DNA of 64,000 nucleotides from positions 372,001 through 436,000 of the forward strand of contig NZ_CP071839.1 of NCBI RefSeq assembly GCF_017526105.1, written 5' to 3'. Every line of letters begins with the position of its first letter. Position 1 is the stretch's first letter. Source of the stretch: Streptomyces cyanogenus. Lineage in GTDB: Bacteria > Actinomycetota > Actinomycetes > Streptomycetales > Streptomycetaceae. Of the stretch, positions 17,471-26,184 are shown one piece after another. The notes under the pieces were generated by a model. The model was not told the origin of the DNA and searched no databases. It saw nothing but the letters and a program-made list of their open reading frames with translations. The translations under genes were made by a program, and so were the position numbers.

Positions 17471-18463
17471 TCACGCCGGTGTTCCCGTCAGGGCGTGCGT
17501 GAGGTGGTCGCTGAGGTGAGGCAGCCAGTCGGGTCGCGCGTTACCGAGGAGGTGGTCGCCGTGCGGGACGGACAGGTAACTCCCGTGCGGCGCCAGACGG
17601 GCCAGGAGCTCGCCGTTCGTCACACCGGGGATGACGTCCTGCTCTCCGTCCACGACCAGCAGCGGGGCTGCGATGCGGGGCGCCAGGGCTGCGAGGTCCA
17701 CGTGGCGTACGAACTCCCGGGCTGCGTCGGCGCCCCCGGCACGTTGGGCCATGATCTCTCGTACCGGCGGGGGCAGTTCCTCCCAGGCGAGGCGGAAGGG
17801 ACCACTGACGGTGGCGACGGCTGCCACGCGCGGCTCAAGTGCCGCGGCCCGGGCCGCGAAATAGCCGCCCAGACTCATGCCGACGAGTCCGATGCGTGCG
17901 ACGCCGAGGGCGTCGATGACCCGGCCCACGACCCGCTCGTAGTCCGGCACGAAGGTGGTGGTGGCCGCGAGCACGCCCTGTCCGGGACCGTCCATCGCGA
18001 ACACCGCCAGCCCCCTGGCCAGCAGCGCGGACACCAGATCGAGGAACTCCTCCTTGGCCGAGTCCAGGCCGGGGACGACGACCACGGTCCCCGGCGCGTC
18101 GGAGGGGCCACGCAGCCAGCCGGTGAAACCCTCGCCGCTCACCCGCCGCGCACCGGGTTCCAGCACCGTGAGCGCCCGGCTCAGGGCGTGGTCCGCCTCG
18201 ACGGCTGCACGGGATGCGTCCGCGTACGGTGCCAGGGTGGCCAGGTGGAACCACCGGGCCGCCGTCAGCAGGTACTCCCCCGCTGAGAGGGACGATCCCG
18301 CGTTCTCCGCGCGCTGGAGGTATCCGTGTCCGGTGCGCCGGAAGGACGGGCCCCAGTCGGCAACGGAGGTGAGGGCATCGGTGACGCGCCGGTACTCGTG
18401 AGGGTCCACGCCTGCACCGGTGGCGCGTGTCCACTGGGCGGCGGCGAACTCGGGGGCGCTCAT
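17471..18463 (-). CDS. Alpha/beta hydrolase, FrsA/DHPON-hydrolase-like
   Basis: A 330-residue serine hydrolase of the group with a helical N-terminal cap (about residues 1-115). The core shows VVVVPGLDSAKEEF (oxyanion region), DGPGQG, the elbow LVGMSLGGYFAARAA with serine near 196, LLVVDGEQDVI with the acid, and PHGDHLLGN with the histidine. This resembles FrsA-type and 2,6-dihydroxypseudooxynicotine hydrolases that cleave C-C or ester bonds. It overlaps the upstream quinone reductase gene by four bases (ATGA), so the two are translationally coupled and probably act on one substrate. Substrate not predictable. Confidence 0.87.
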   Translation of the reverse strand: MSAPEFAAAQWTRATGAGVDPHEYRRVTDALTSVADWGPSFRRTGHGYLQRAENAGSSLSAGEYLLTAARWFHLATLAPYADASRAAVEADHALSRALTVLEPGARRVSGEGFTGWLRGPSDAPGTVVVVPGLDSAKEEFLDLVSALLARGLAVFAMDGPGQGVLAATTTFVPDYERVVGRVIDALGVARIGLVGMSLGGYFAARAAALEPRVAAVATVSGPFRLAWEELPPPVREIMAQRAGGADAAREFVRHVDLAALAPRIAAPLLVVDGEQDVIPGVTNGELLARLAPHGSYLSVPHGDHLLGNARPDWLPHLSDHLTHALTGTPA

Positions 18464-19380
18464 GGTGCTCCTCCAGTCAGCAGGACGGCCTTGCCGCGTA
18501 TCCGGCGCTCTCGCAGGTCGACCAGGGTGTCGGCGGTCTGTGCCCAGTCGGTGATGCGGCCGATCTCCGGGTGCAATCGGCGCTGTTCCACGAGGCTGAC
18601 CAGTGCGGACAGATCGGCGTGGTACGGGGCTTGGGCGTAGTGGAAGTGCTGGATCGTGACGCGCTCGGGGCCCCCGAGGAGTTGGAAGAAGTCGAGGGTC
18701 ACAGGGATGCGGCTCGCCTGGCCGAACCAGACGAGCAGGCCGCCCGGGCGCATCTTCGACAGGGCGAGGGGCAGATCCGGTCCACCCGTGGACTCCAGCA
18801 CGACATCGAACGGTCCCTGAGCCGCAGCGACCTCGTGCACCACGTTCGCGCCCAGTTCCGCGAGCCGCTCGCCGCGCACCGGCGTGGCCGTCACCGCGGT
18901 CAGGTCGGCCCCGGCCCCCACGGCGAGCTCGGTGACGTAGTGGCCGACGCCACCCGAGGCGCCGGTCAGCAGCACCCTTCGACCGGCCAGGGAACCGGCG
19001 GTACGCAGCAGCCGCAGGGCGGTGATCCCGGCCAGGGGAAGAGCTGCCGCCCGTGCGCTGTCGATGCTGTCCGGGAGCACCGCGAGCGAGTGCGTGGGGA
19101 CGGCGGCGTACTCGGCCCAGCCGCCCTGCGCCGGATGGCCGACCACACGGGCGCCGATGCCAGGGCCGGAGCCGTCGGCTGCCGCCTGTACGACGAGCCC
19201 AGCGATGTCCTTGCCGGGCAGCAGGTCGGGCCGGGGGCGTTCGAGAAGGAATGTCTCGCCACGGTTCGGGGCGAACGCCTCGACTTTGATCAGTGCCTCA
19301 CCGGGCTCGGGCACGGGCTGGGGGACCTCGGCGAAGGCGACCGGGCGCGCCGCTTCCCCCGTGGGAATCAGTCTCTGCAT
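18460..19380 (-). CDS. Zinc-independent quinone oxidoreductase, MDR superfamily
   Basis: A 306-residue NADPH-dependent quinone or enone reductase. The GroES-like part (PGEALIKVEAFAPNRGET) lacks the zinc-binding cysteines of alcohol dehydrogenases. The Rossmann part carries LLTGASGGVGHYVTELA at about residues 135-151. Its tail reads RIRGKAVLLTGG. The ATG at 19378-19380 gives the standard MQRLIPTGEAARPVAF start but lacks a ribosome site, so the transcript may be leaderless. The gene diverges from a LysR regulator across a 17-base perfect dyad and overlaps the downstream hydrolase. Confidence 0.9.
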   Translation of the reverse strand: MQRLIPTGEAARPVAFAEVPQPVPEPGEALIKVEAFAPNRGETFLLERPRPDLLPGKDIAGLVVQAAADGSGPGIGARVVGHPAQGGWAEYAAVPTHSLAVLPDSIDSARAAALPLAGITALRLLRTAGSLAGRRVLLTGASGGVGHYVTELAVGAGADLTAVTATPVRGERLAELGANVVHEVAAAQGPFDVVLESTGGPDLPLALSKMRPGGLLVWFGQASRIPVTLDFFQLLGGPERVTIQHFHYAQAPYHADLSALVSLVEQRRLHPEIGRITDWAQTADTLVDLRERRIRGKAVLLTGGAP

Positions 19381-19436
19381 GGGGAGGATGCAACCCCCGC
19401 GGCTGCCCTGAGATCCAACAACGGACAAGCGAAGCC

Positions 19437-19453
19437 GACAACGTATGGTTGTC
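19437..19453. promoter_or_regulatory. Perfect 6-5-6 dyad in the LysR/quinone reductase gap
   Basis: GACAAC-GTATG-GTTGTC lies 17 bases before the LysR start and 57 before the divergent reductase start. Position and size fit a LysR-type recognition site controlling both genes. Confidence 0.7.
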
Positions 19454-19469
19454 ACCTATGGTGGGGGCC

Positions 19470-20414
19470 ATGGATCTCGACGTGGCGCAGGTACGTGCCT
19501 TCGTACGCACCGCCGAGGAACTGCACTTCGGCCGGGCGGCCGGAACACTCGCCATCTCCCAGCAGGCGCTGTCCAAGAGGATCGCGCGGCTGGAATCCCT
19601 GCTCGGCACCGCACTGTTCCACCGCGGCGGCAACGGAGTACGCCTCACCGAAGCCGGACAGCGTTTCCTCCCAGCGGCCCGGCAGACCGTGGCCGCCGCC
19701 GACGCTGCGGTCGCGGCGGTGTCCGGGGCGGAACGTCCGCTGCGCGTGGACGTCTGGGGGCATCTCTACGCGCCGATGCGGACGCTGGCCCAGGTCGCCG
19801 GACGCGCCGGGAAACTGGCGCTGGGGCACGGGCGCGATCTGCCGTCGGTGACGACGGCACTGCTGCACGGCGACATCGACGCGGCTTTCGGCCGTGTCCA
19901 CCCTCCGCTGCCCGCCGGCCTTGTACACCGCCTCGTCCGTCTCGAACCGGTGGACGCCGTACTGAGCGCGGACCATCCGCTCGCAGCCGAACCGGGCCTG
20001 CGGCCGGACCAGTTGCGCGACACCACGCTGTGGGCACCCGGCGCGCTGGACCGGCTCGATTTCCTCCACCGGTTCGCCGACCGATTCGGCATCAGGAACA
20101 CGGCCACGAGCGTCAACCTGGGGCTCGCCCACTTCCTCGCCGAGTTGGCGGAAGAGCCGCGACGCTTCTCGCTGGTGCCTGCAGACGTGCCGTTGCCTGA
20201 AGTCCCCGGCCTGCGCTCCGTCCCCCTGGTCGATCCCACGCCGCTGTACGCCTGGTCACTGCTGTGGCCCACCGGAAACGGGCACCCGGGGCTGAACGGC
20301 CTCGCCACCGCCTGCGCCGAGGAAGCAGGACGCAGTCGATGGCTGGAGTACGACCCGACCCGCGACTGGCTGCCCGAACCGCCCACGAGCGGTACCGCAC
20401 CCGGCCCTGCGTGA
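19470..20414 (+). CDS. LysR-family transcriptional regulator
   Basis: A 314-residue regulator. The N-terminal helix-turn-helix (residues 1-60) reads VRAFVRTAEELHFGRAAGTL, then AISQQALSKRIARLE and FHRGGNGVRLTEAGQ. The effector-binding part (about 85-290) is shorter in conserved motifs, as usual. LysR proteins generally activate a divergent gene on binding a pathway metabolite; the divergent quinone reductase-hydrolase pair is the obvious target. The ATG at 19470 is preceded by GGTGGGGG; an in-frame ATG at 19458 is an alternative. Confidence 0.92.
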   Translation: MDLDVAQVRAFVRTAEELHFGRAAGTLAISQQALSKRIARLESLLGTALFHRGGNGVRLTEAGQRFLPAARQTVAAADAAVAAVSGAERPLRVDVWGHLYAPMRTLAQVAGRAGKLALGHGRDLPSVTTALLHGDIDAAFGRVHPPLPAGLVHRLVRLEPVDAVLSADHPLAAEPGLRPDQLRDTTLWAPGALDRLDFLHRFADRFGIRNTATSVNLGLAHFLAELAEEPRRFSLVPADVPLPEVPGLRSVPLVDPTPLYAWSLLWPTGNGHPGLNGLATACAEEAGRSRWLEYDPTRDWLPEPPTSGTAPGPA

Positions 20415-20564
20415 CCTCGTCGGACCAGCCAGCGCCGGCCGGGCTGCGGAGCCTTCTCGTTGCCGGTTGCTCCTCGGCACCCCCCGCGGGTGAGGGACGT
20501 GAAGTCCTTCGGCGAGCAGGCTCTCCTCCGGGCGTCCCTACCCCGTTGCCGGAGGCCGCGCCCA

Positions 20565-22028
20565 TCAGGCCGCGAGCACCCGTCCTGCGCGCAGTTGCTG
20601 CAGCAGGCCGGTCCTTTCTCCGTCTTCCGCAGCGTGCTGCCGCGGTATGGGCAGACGCAGTCCCCGGATGGTCCGGGCCTCGAGCCGTACGCCGGCGTCG
20701 CGGCTGCTGCCGCGTTCCGCCAGGCGGGCCAGGGCCTGGCGGATACGGGTTGCCGGTTCGTCGATGCAGAGACGTTCCTCCGCGTAGGCGTGGGCGAGCG
20801 GGTGGACTCGGAAGCGGTCGGATGCGGTGCGTTCGATCAGATGCTCTGCCGCCAGCGTGGCGAGGTGATGCTCGGCTGCGGCGGACGGTTCACCCAGAAG
20901 TGCGGCGGCCCCTGCGATCTCCACCTCCGTCGGCGGATGGAGGGCCAGCAGGCGAAGGAGTCGCTGTGCGCCCTGCGGCAGCCGGGCGTCCGAGGCGGCC
21001 AGCGCGGTGCGTACGCCGTCCTCCAGGGCCAGGGTGACCAGGGGCTCGCGGCAGTAGTCCCCGAGCGCCCAGCCGGGATGGTCGCGCATGTGGCGGCCGA
21101 TGACCGACAGTGCCAGCGGTAGGTGGCCCAGTAACTCGGCGATCCGCTGGATGGCCGGGGTGTCTTCCGGGGCGAGCCGTTCGGCTCCCGCCGTTGCCCG
21201 CAGCAGTTCGACGGAGTCGGTCGGGTCGAGCGGCGGTATCGGCAGGCGGGCGGCTTCAGCCAGGCCCTCCAGCGCACGCCGACTGGTGATCAGCGTGCGG
21301 CTTCCCGGGACCCGGGGCAGGAGCGGCCGCAGCTGTTCCTCGTCCGCCACGTCGTCCAGCACGATCAACGCACCTGCCCCCGACAGCAGTTGGCGGTAGA
21401 GGACAGCTCGTGCGTGGAGGCCGTACGGGATGCGGTCGCCGGGTGTGCCGAGCAGCCTCAGGAAGGTCTCCAGTACGGCAGCGGGATCGACGGGTGGGCC
21501 CTGAGTGACGGAGCCTCGCATGTTCGCGAACAGGACGGGGGCGTCGGTGCGTTCCCCGGCGAGCAGTCGGCGGGCGAGGTGCAGGGCGAGCGACGTCTTG
21601 CCCGTACCCGCCATGCCCTCCAGCGCCAGTGTCGGTATCTGCCTCTCGGTGGTCAGCAGGGCCTCCGCCCGGGCGGTCAGCCCGGCTCTGCCGACGAATG
21701 CGGAAAGTCCCGCGGGCAGCCGGTCGTAGGCGCTGACCCGAGCGGCGGCCTCGGCCTCGCCGAGCACCGCGCGAAGCGACTGCCGCCAGACGGAGACGAT
21801 GGCCTCATCGGCGCCGACGAGTGACTGCACCACCGCCAGCAGCAGGTCGGCGTTGGGGCGGCGGCGGCCCAGCTGGAAGCAGTTGCCCACCGTGGAGCGG
21901 GCCGGCCATTCGCCGCGGGGGCGTCCCGTCCGCTGCCAGTCCCGGTGGATACGCCGCGTGATCTCGGTGATCGACGGGTTGCCCGCCCACGCCTTCAGCA
22001 GTCTCAGTTCAGCGATGAACTCGTCCAT
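20565..22028 (-). CDS. NB-ARC STAND ATPase with N-terminal HTH-like domain
   Basis: A 487-residue AfsR/SARP-type STAND protein without the SARP or TPR parts. Residues 1-95 form the alpha-helical domain common in Streptomyces (LRLLKAWAGNPSITEI, STVGNCFQLGRRRPNADLLL). The NB-ARC module follows: P-loop GMAGTGKTSLAL near 149, Walker B LIVLDDV, sensor GSRTLITSRR, GHLPLAL and a winged helix with FRVHPLAHAYAEER. Normal relatives continue with TPRs; here the last 50 residues are unusual, so the C-terminus may be truncated. The ATG at 22028 is chosen because AGGA precedes it; an in-frame ATG at 22070 would add 14 residues. Confidence 0.82.
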   Translation of the reverse strand: MDEFIAELRLLKAWAGNPSITEITRRIHRDWQRTGRPRGEWPARSTVGNCFQLGRRRPNADLLLAVVQSLVGADEAIVSVWRQSLRAVLGEAEAAARVSAYDRLPAGLSAFVGRAGLTARAEALLTTERQIPTLALEGMAGTGKTSLALHLARRLLAGERTDAPVLFANMRGSVTQGPPVDPAAVLETFLRLLGTPGDRIPYGLHARAVLYRQLLSGAGALIVLDDVADEEQLRPLLPRVPGSRTLITSRRALEGLAEAARLPIPPLDPTDSVELLRATAGAERLAPEDTPAIQRIAELLGHLPLALSVIGRHMRDHPGWALGDYCREPLVTLALEDGVRTALAASDARLPQGAQRLLRLLALHPPTEVEIAGAAALLGEPSAAAEHHLATLAAEHLIERTASDRFRVHPLAHAYAEERLCIDEPATRIRQALARLAERGSSRDAGVRLEARTIRGLRLPIPRQHAAEDGERTGLLQQLRAGRVLAA

Positions 22029-22103
22029 TGTGCGGGCTTTTCCTGGATCCAGCACCTGCGGCACGAACATCCTCCCCCGTGGGACACCTGGCCACGAACA
22101 ACC

Positions 22104-22119
22104 TGGAACAGGCGTTCCA
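22104..22119. promoter_or_regulatory. Inverted repeat in the STAND/flavoprotein gap
   Basis: TGGAAC-AGGC-GTTCCA is a perfect 6-4-6 dyad just upstream of the leftward STAND gene and about 350 bases before the rightward operon. It could bind a regulator of either gene. The rest of the 22120-22469 leader shows nothing further by eye. Confidence 0.45.
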
Positions 22120-22469
22120 AGTTAGACGATGCGGGGCCGCGAGTGTCAAGTGGTTCCGGCCTGTTGACCTCCCGCCACGGAACGCATCCAGGATCATCCA
22201 CGATCTGTCCGGAAGCCCGTATTCCGTCCTGATGCTGGGGCCCGTCCCCAGCTCACCGGCACCCCGGGAATCCCGCTCGCAACTGACGGCGGACGCCGGG
22301 TGCCCCCTTCCAGGACGGGAGTGCGTGTACCGCCATGCCCGACATCGGTGTGTCCCCACGTCCCGTCGGCGGCAGCGTCGTCGTGGGCCAGGGCAGAGAT
22401 CACCCGGTCACCATCGACCGGCCCCGCACGAGTGGCGCTGACGCTTCCCTCACCCAAGGAGACAAGACC

Positions 22470-24518
22470 GTGGAAATGCAGCACCCCACGATGCAGGACG
22501 ACCCGACCCAGGAGGACGGCATGACCGAGATGACGACGCAGGCGAGCAGCCTGCGGCTGGACCCCGTGGAGGGTACGGCCGCAGGCACGCGGCGCGTCAC
22601 CATCGTCGGCGCCGGCTTCTCCGGCACGCTCACCGCCATCCGGCTGCTCCACTTCGCCGCTGCACCCCTGGAGATATGTCTGATAGAGCGGGAGGAGGGA
22701 TACCGCTACGGCGGTATCGCCTTCGGCTGGGCAGCCACCAACTGGGAGCACATGCTCAACATCCAGGCCGGCCGCATCACCCTGCGCCGCGAGCGCCCGG
22801 AGGACTTCCTGGAGTGGGCCAACGAGGAGGCAGACCGCTCGGAATGGCCGCAGAAGTGGCAGTACCACACATTCGGCGTGGCCTGCGTCGTGCCGCGGCG
22901 GATCTTCCGGCAGTACCTGGCCGAGCGGCTGCACGACGCGGCTGCCGACGCCCACGCCGAGGTGAGTCTGCGCGAGCTCTCCGGTGAGGTCATCGACGTC
23001 CACCGGCAGGGCGACGGCTACGTCGTCAAGTACGCCGGAGCCACGAAGCAGGGCGGCGTGCACGAACTGCCGTCGGACCAGGTGATCCTGGCGACCGGTC
23101 ATCTCGCACCGGTGCAGGCGCCCTTCTACCACCGCATCAGGGACTGCGACCGCTTCCTTGCCGACCCCTACGCCCCCGGTGCACAGGAGTGGTTCCGGGA
23201 AATCGGCGCCGAGGAGAGCGTCCTCGTCACGGGCTCCGCACTGTCGGCCTTCGACACGGTGATCTCCCTCATCCACGCCGGCCACCGTGGACAGATCCTG
23301 ATCTGCTCGCGCGGCGGCCACATGCACGGCACCTATCCCGTCGACCACGAGCACGACATCTGGCAAGCCCGCCGGCCTCCCTTCCTCGACGCCGAGAAGC
23401 TCACCCCCGAAGCGGTGGTCGAGGGGATCAGGGCGGAGTACGCGCACCTGCGCGCCGAGCACGGTGTGGAGCCGGGCAGCGCCCTCGACGCCGTCTTCCC
23501 CGAGCGGGTCATGAAGGCGTGGGAGCCGTACGTCATCGAGCTGATCTCCCGCATGGACGCCCGCGACGTGCGCATGCTGCTCGACACGTACAAGAGCCTG
23601 ATCGTCACCAACCGCACCAGCACCGTACGGGAGATCGGCGGCGTCGTGCGCAGCCGGATGCGTGGATACAACGGCGCACCGAAGACCGTCGACGTCCTGT
23701 CCGCCGGCATCCAGGACATGCGCCCCGTCGAGGACGGTACGAAGATCCAGGTGGTCTTCGCCGACCAGCCGGACATCGTCGTCGACCGGGTCGTCAACTG
23801 CCTGGGCAACAAGACCGACTACGAGCGCCCCGACCACCCCCTGTGGCACGGCCTGGTCAACGGACACGGCTACGCACAGCCGCAGACCAAGACCCGCCGG
23901 GGCATCGAGGTCGGCACCCACGGACAACTCGTCTCCGCCGACGGCACGGTGGCGGCGGGCCTGTTCGGCGTCGGCCCGATGCGCCAGGGCGACGAGACCA
24001 CCCGCCGTGGCCGGCTCGGCGCGTTCGTGTTCAGCATCGGCACCCTGCGCAACCAGTGCTTCGACACGGCGATGGAGGTGCTGCGCCGCCTCGAACCGGC
24101 CAGCGACGAGGAGCAGATGGACATCCCCGACGGCATCCACCACTGCCTGATCCGCAGCAGCGACTGGATCGCCGCCGACCTCGCCGCCGAGGAACCGCAG
24201 GCCACCCGCCTGCGGGAACGTCTGCAGAGCTACGCGAAGGACAACGCCTACCCCAACGCCGTCAACTACCTGCAGGCCCAGGACCGCACCGAGCGCCGCA
24301 AGTACCGCGCCATCCTGGACGACGACCTGGCCGACTTCGGCGCCGCCCTGGCCCGCGAGTTCGGCCTCACCGACCGGCAGGCCCGGCGGACCGTCTCCCT
24401 GCTGGCCACGCTCGTGCAGAAGCACGCGGTCCACAACCTGTGCGACATCACCAAGCTGGCGGGCTGGGACTCCCAGTACGCCGAGCAGGTCAAGCACGCC
24501 CCGAGGAAGGGCGCGTGA
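22470..24518 (+). CDS. FAD/NAD(P)-binding protein (COG4529/YdhS-like), first gene of a four-gene operon
   Basis: A 682-residue flavoprotein-like protein. The FAD dinucleotide fold is VTIVGAGFSGTLTAIRLL (about residues 42-59), followed by RYGGIAFGWAATNWEHMLN, where the family has a redox-region Gly-rich loop. A second nucleotide motif is VLVTGSALSAFDTVISL near 253, and GLFGVGPMRQGDETTRRG is the C-terminal FAD contact. This order matches PF13454/COG4529 proteins, whose reactions are unknown. The GTG at 22470 has AAGGAG eight bases upstream. Its stop overlaps the ATG of the next gene, so expression is coupled to a phosphatase-membrane fusion and two transporters. Confidence 0.87.
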   Translation: MEMQHPTMQDDPTQEDGMTEMTTQASSLRLDPVEGTAAGTRRVTIVGAGFSGTLTAIRLLHFAAAPLEICLIEREEGYRYGGIAFGWAATNWEHMLNIQAGRITLRRERPEDFLEWANEEADRSEWPQKWQYHTFGVACVVPRRIFRQYLAERLHDAAADAHAEVSLRELSGEVIDVHRQGDGYVVKYAGATKQGGVHELPSDQVILATGHLAPVQAPFYHRIRDCDRFLADPYAPGAQEWFREIGAEESVLVTGSALSAFDTVISLIHAGHRGQILICSRGGHMHGTYPVDHEHDIWQARRPPFLDAEKLTPEAVVEGIRAEYAHLRAEHGVEPGSALDAVFPERVMKAWEPYVIELISRMDARDVRMLLDTYKSLIVTNRTSTVREIGGVVRSRMRGYNGAPKTVDVLSAGIQDMRPVEDGTKIQVVFADQPDIVVDRVVNCLGNKTDYERPDHPLWHGLVNGHGYAQPQTKTRRGIEVGTHGQLVSADGTVAAGLFGVGPMRQGDETTRRGRLGAFVFSIGTLRNQCFDTAMEVLRRLEPASDEEQMDIPDGIHHCLIRSSDWIAADLAAEEPQATRLRERLQSYAKDNAYPNAVNYLQAQDRTERRKYRAILDDDLADFGAALAREFGLTDRQARRTVSLLATLVQKHAVHNLCDITKLAGWDSQYAEQVKHAPRKGA

Positions 24519-26182
24519 TGAACGAGCACAACGAGCAGGAGCTGCTGAGCCGGCTGTTCATGGTCCGGCACGGCGAATCGACCTGCAATTCCGTCCACCG
24601 GATCGCCGGGCAGCGCGACGCCCCCCTGACCTTCCTCGGCCGGATCCAGGCCGAGAAGGTCGCCAAGGGTCACCGCGGGCAGCACTTCGACCGCGTCTAC
24701 GTCTCCCCGCTGACCCGCGCCTTCGAGACCGCCAACACCATCTTCCGCCTCGACGCCCCCGACACGGACGTCCCCGAGGTCGTGGTCGACGAACGCCTGA
24801 TGGAGCGCGACTTCGGCAGCTACACGCTGGAGAGCAAGTCCGTCCTCCAGCGTCGCCACGGCATCGCCGAGTACGAGCGGGCCATGAACGCCGACAGCCC
24901 GACCATGCACGGCGGCGAGACGTTCCAGCAGTTCAAGGACCGCGTGCACGCCTTCTACGAGGGGGAACTGCTGCCCGCGCTGCGGCGCGGCGAGACCGTG
25001 TGCGTGGTCTCGCACAAGTACGTCGTGGAGCTGATCTGCCGGTTCATCCTGGCCCGTCCTGCCGATGAGTCCTACGACCTGCGCCTGCCCAACTCCCAGA
25101 TGCTGCAGGGCGACCGGATCCACAGCTACGTCAAGAACGAGAACAAGACCATGAACATGGTCTACGACTGGATCGTCGTCAACCATCCCGTGGTCTTCTG
25201 CGCCGGCCTGGCCGTGGGCCTGATCGCCAACCTGGCGGGAGCACGGATCTCCACCTCTCCCTACCTGCTGCTTCTGCTCCTGGTGCTGGCCAGCGTCATC
25301 ACCATGTGCCGCATCGAACTGGAGAACGCACGAGCCTTCGTGACCGACCGCGGCACGCTGAGATCCGTCGCCGTGCGCTACCTCGCCCTGCCGATCGCCT
25401 TCGCGGCCCTGGTGCGCTGGTCGGACGCGGGCAGTACGGATACGGCGGCTGTCGCCGCGGTGTTCGTCGCCACGCCCAGCTCGGTGGTGGCGATGACCGT
25501 CAGCCGCTGTCTCGGCGGGATGATCATGCCTACCTTCGCGCAGGTTCTGCTCTCCTCGCTGGCTGCGACGCTGTCGTTCTCGACTGTGCTGGCTCTGACC
25601 CTGCACGAGGACGTCGCCCCGGCCGTCGCCATCAGCGCCGCCACCTCCACCGGCGTCGTCACCGCGGTCTACCTGGTGGTCAAGCGACTGAGGGAACGGT
25701 CGCCCATCCGCACGGCCAAGTACGGCGAGCGCAACGGATACGTGGCGGTGCTGCTGCTGACCGCGTTCATCGTGCTGGTCTGCCTCAAGCTCGACCTGGA
25801 CGGCTTCACCACCTACGCGCCCACCGCCGCGGGCATCGCCCTCGGACTGCGTCTGGTCGCCGCCCTGCTCAAACGGCGCCGCCACGTCCAGACGCTCGAC
25901 GACTACACCGCCATGACCTACCCCAACGTGTTCGTGGTCGTCATCATCGCCGCGTTCACCGGTAACCAACCGCTGGAGCAGGTGGCGATCTGGACCCTGC
26001 TGCCGATGTTCGTCCTGTCGTTCTTCGACAGTTTCTACGCCCGCCACCTCGTCGTCGCCCCCGACGACCCGCGCTGGCCCGACGTACTCGGCCTCAAGGA
26101 CCGTCCGTCGGCCGTGCAGCGTGCCGCTGCCCCCGTGCGCGCCCTTGAAGACCCCGACGCCCGGCTTACCGCGAGGAGTTGA
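24518..26182 (+). CDS. Histidine phosphatase domain fused to a roughly 10-TM membrane domain
   Basis: A 554-residue two-part protein. Residues 1-215 are a phosphoglycerate-mutase-like histidine phosphatase: MVRHGEST with Arg17-His18, a conserved arginine in SPLTRAFETANT, RDFGSYT with the acidic residue region, and the second catalytic histidine His166 in VVSHKYVVEL. Residues of about 225-530 contain ten hydrophobic segments, among them FCAGLAVGLIANLAG, LLLLLVLASVITM and GIALGLRLVAALL, separated by short charged loops. A ten-helix bundle recalls BASS/AEC-type transporters, but I cannot assign it. The reading frame is continuous and GC3 does not change. It overlaps the flavoprotein gene upstream and the MFS gene downstream. 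The phosphatase should face the cytoplasm. Confidence 0.85.
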   Translation: MNEHNEQELLSRLFMVRHGESTCNSVHRIAGQRDAPLTFLGRIQAEKVAKGHRGQHFDRVYVSPLTRAFETANTIFRLDAPDTDVPEVVVDERLMERDFGSYTLESKSVLQRRHGIAEYERAMNADSPTMHGGETFQQFKDRVHAFYEGELLPALRRGETVCVVSHKYVVELICRFILARPADESYDLRLPNSQMLQGDRIHSYVKNENKTMNMVYDWIVVNHPVVFCAGLAVGLIANLAGARISTSPYLLLLLLVLASVITMCRIELENARAFVTDRGTLRSVAVRYLALPIAFAALVRWSDAGSTDTAAVAAVFVATPSSVVAMTVSRCLGGMIMPTFAQVLLSSLAATLSFSTVLALTLHEDVAPAVAISAATSTGVVTAVYLVVKRLRERSPIRTAKYGERNGYVAVLLLTAFIVLVCLKLDLDGFTTYAPTAAGIALGLRLVAALLKRRRHVQTLDDYTAMTYPNVFVVVIIAAFTGNQPLEQVAIWTLLPMFVLSFFDSFYARHLVVAPDDPRWPDVLGLKDRPSAVQRAAAPVRALEDPDARLTARS

Positions 26183-26184
26183 CC

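Noticed and set aside
22194..24497. A 767-codon open frame on the reverse strand
   Set aside because: It is the shadow of the FAD/NAD(P)-binding gene. Its translation is Val/Gly/Asp-rich without any motif, while the forward frame has clear nucleotide-binding signatures.
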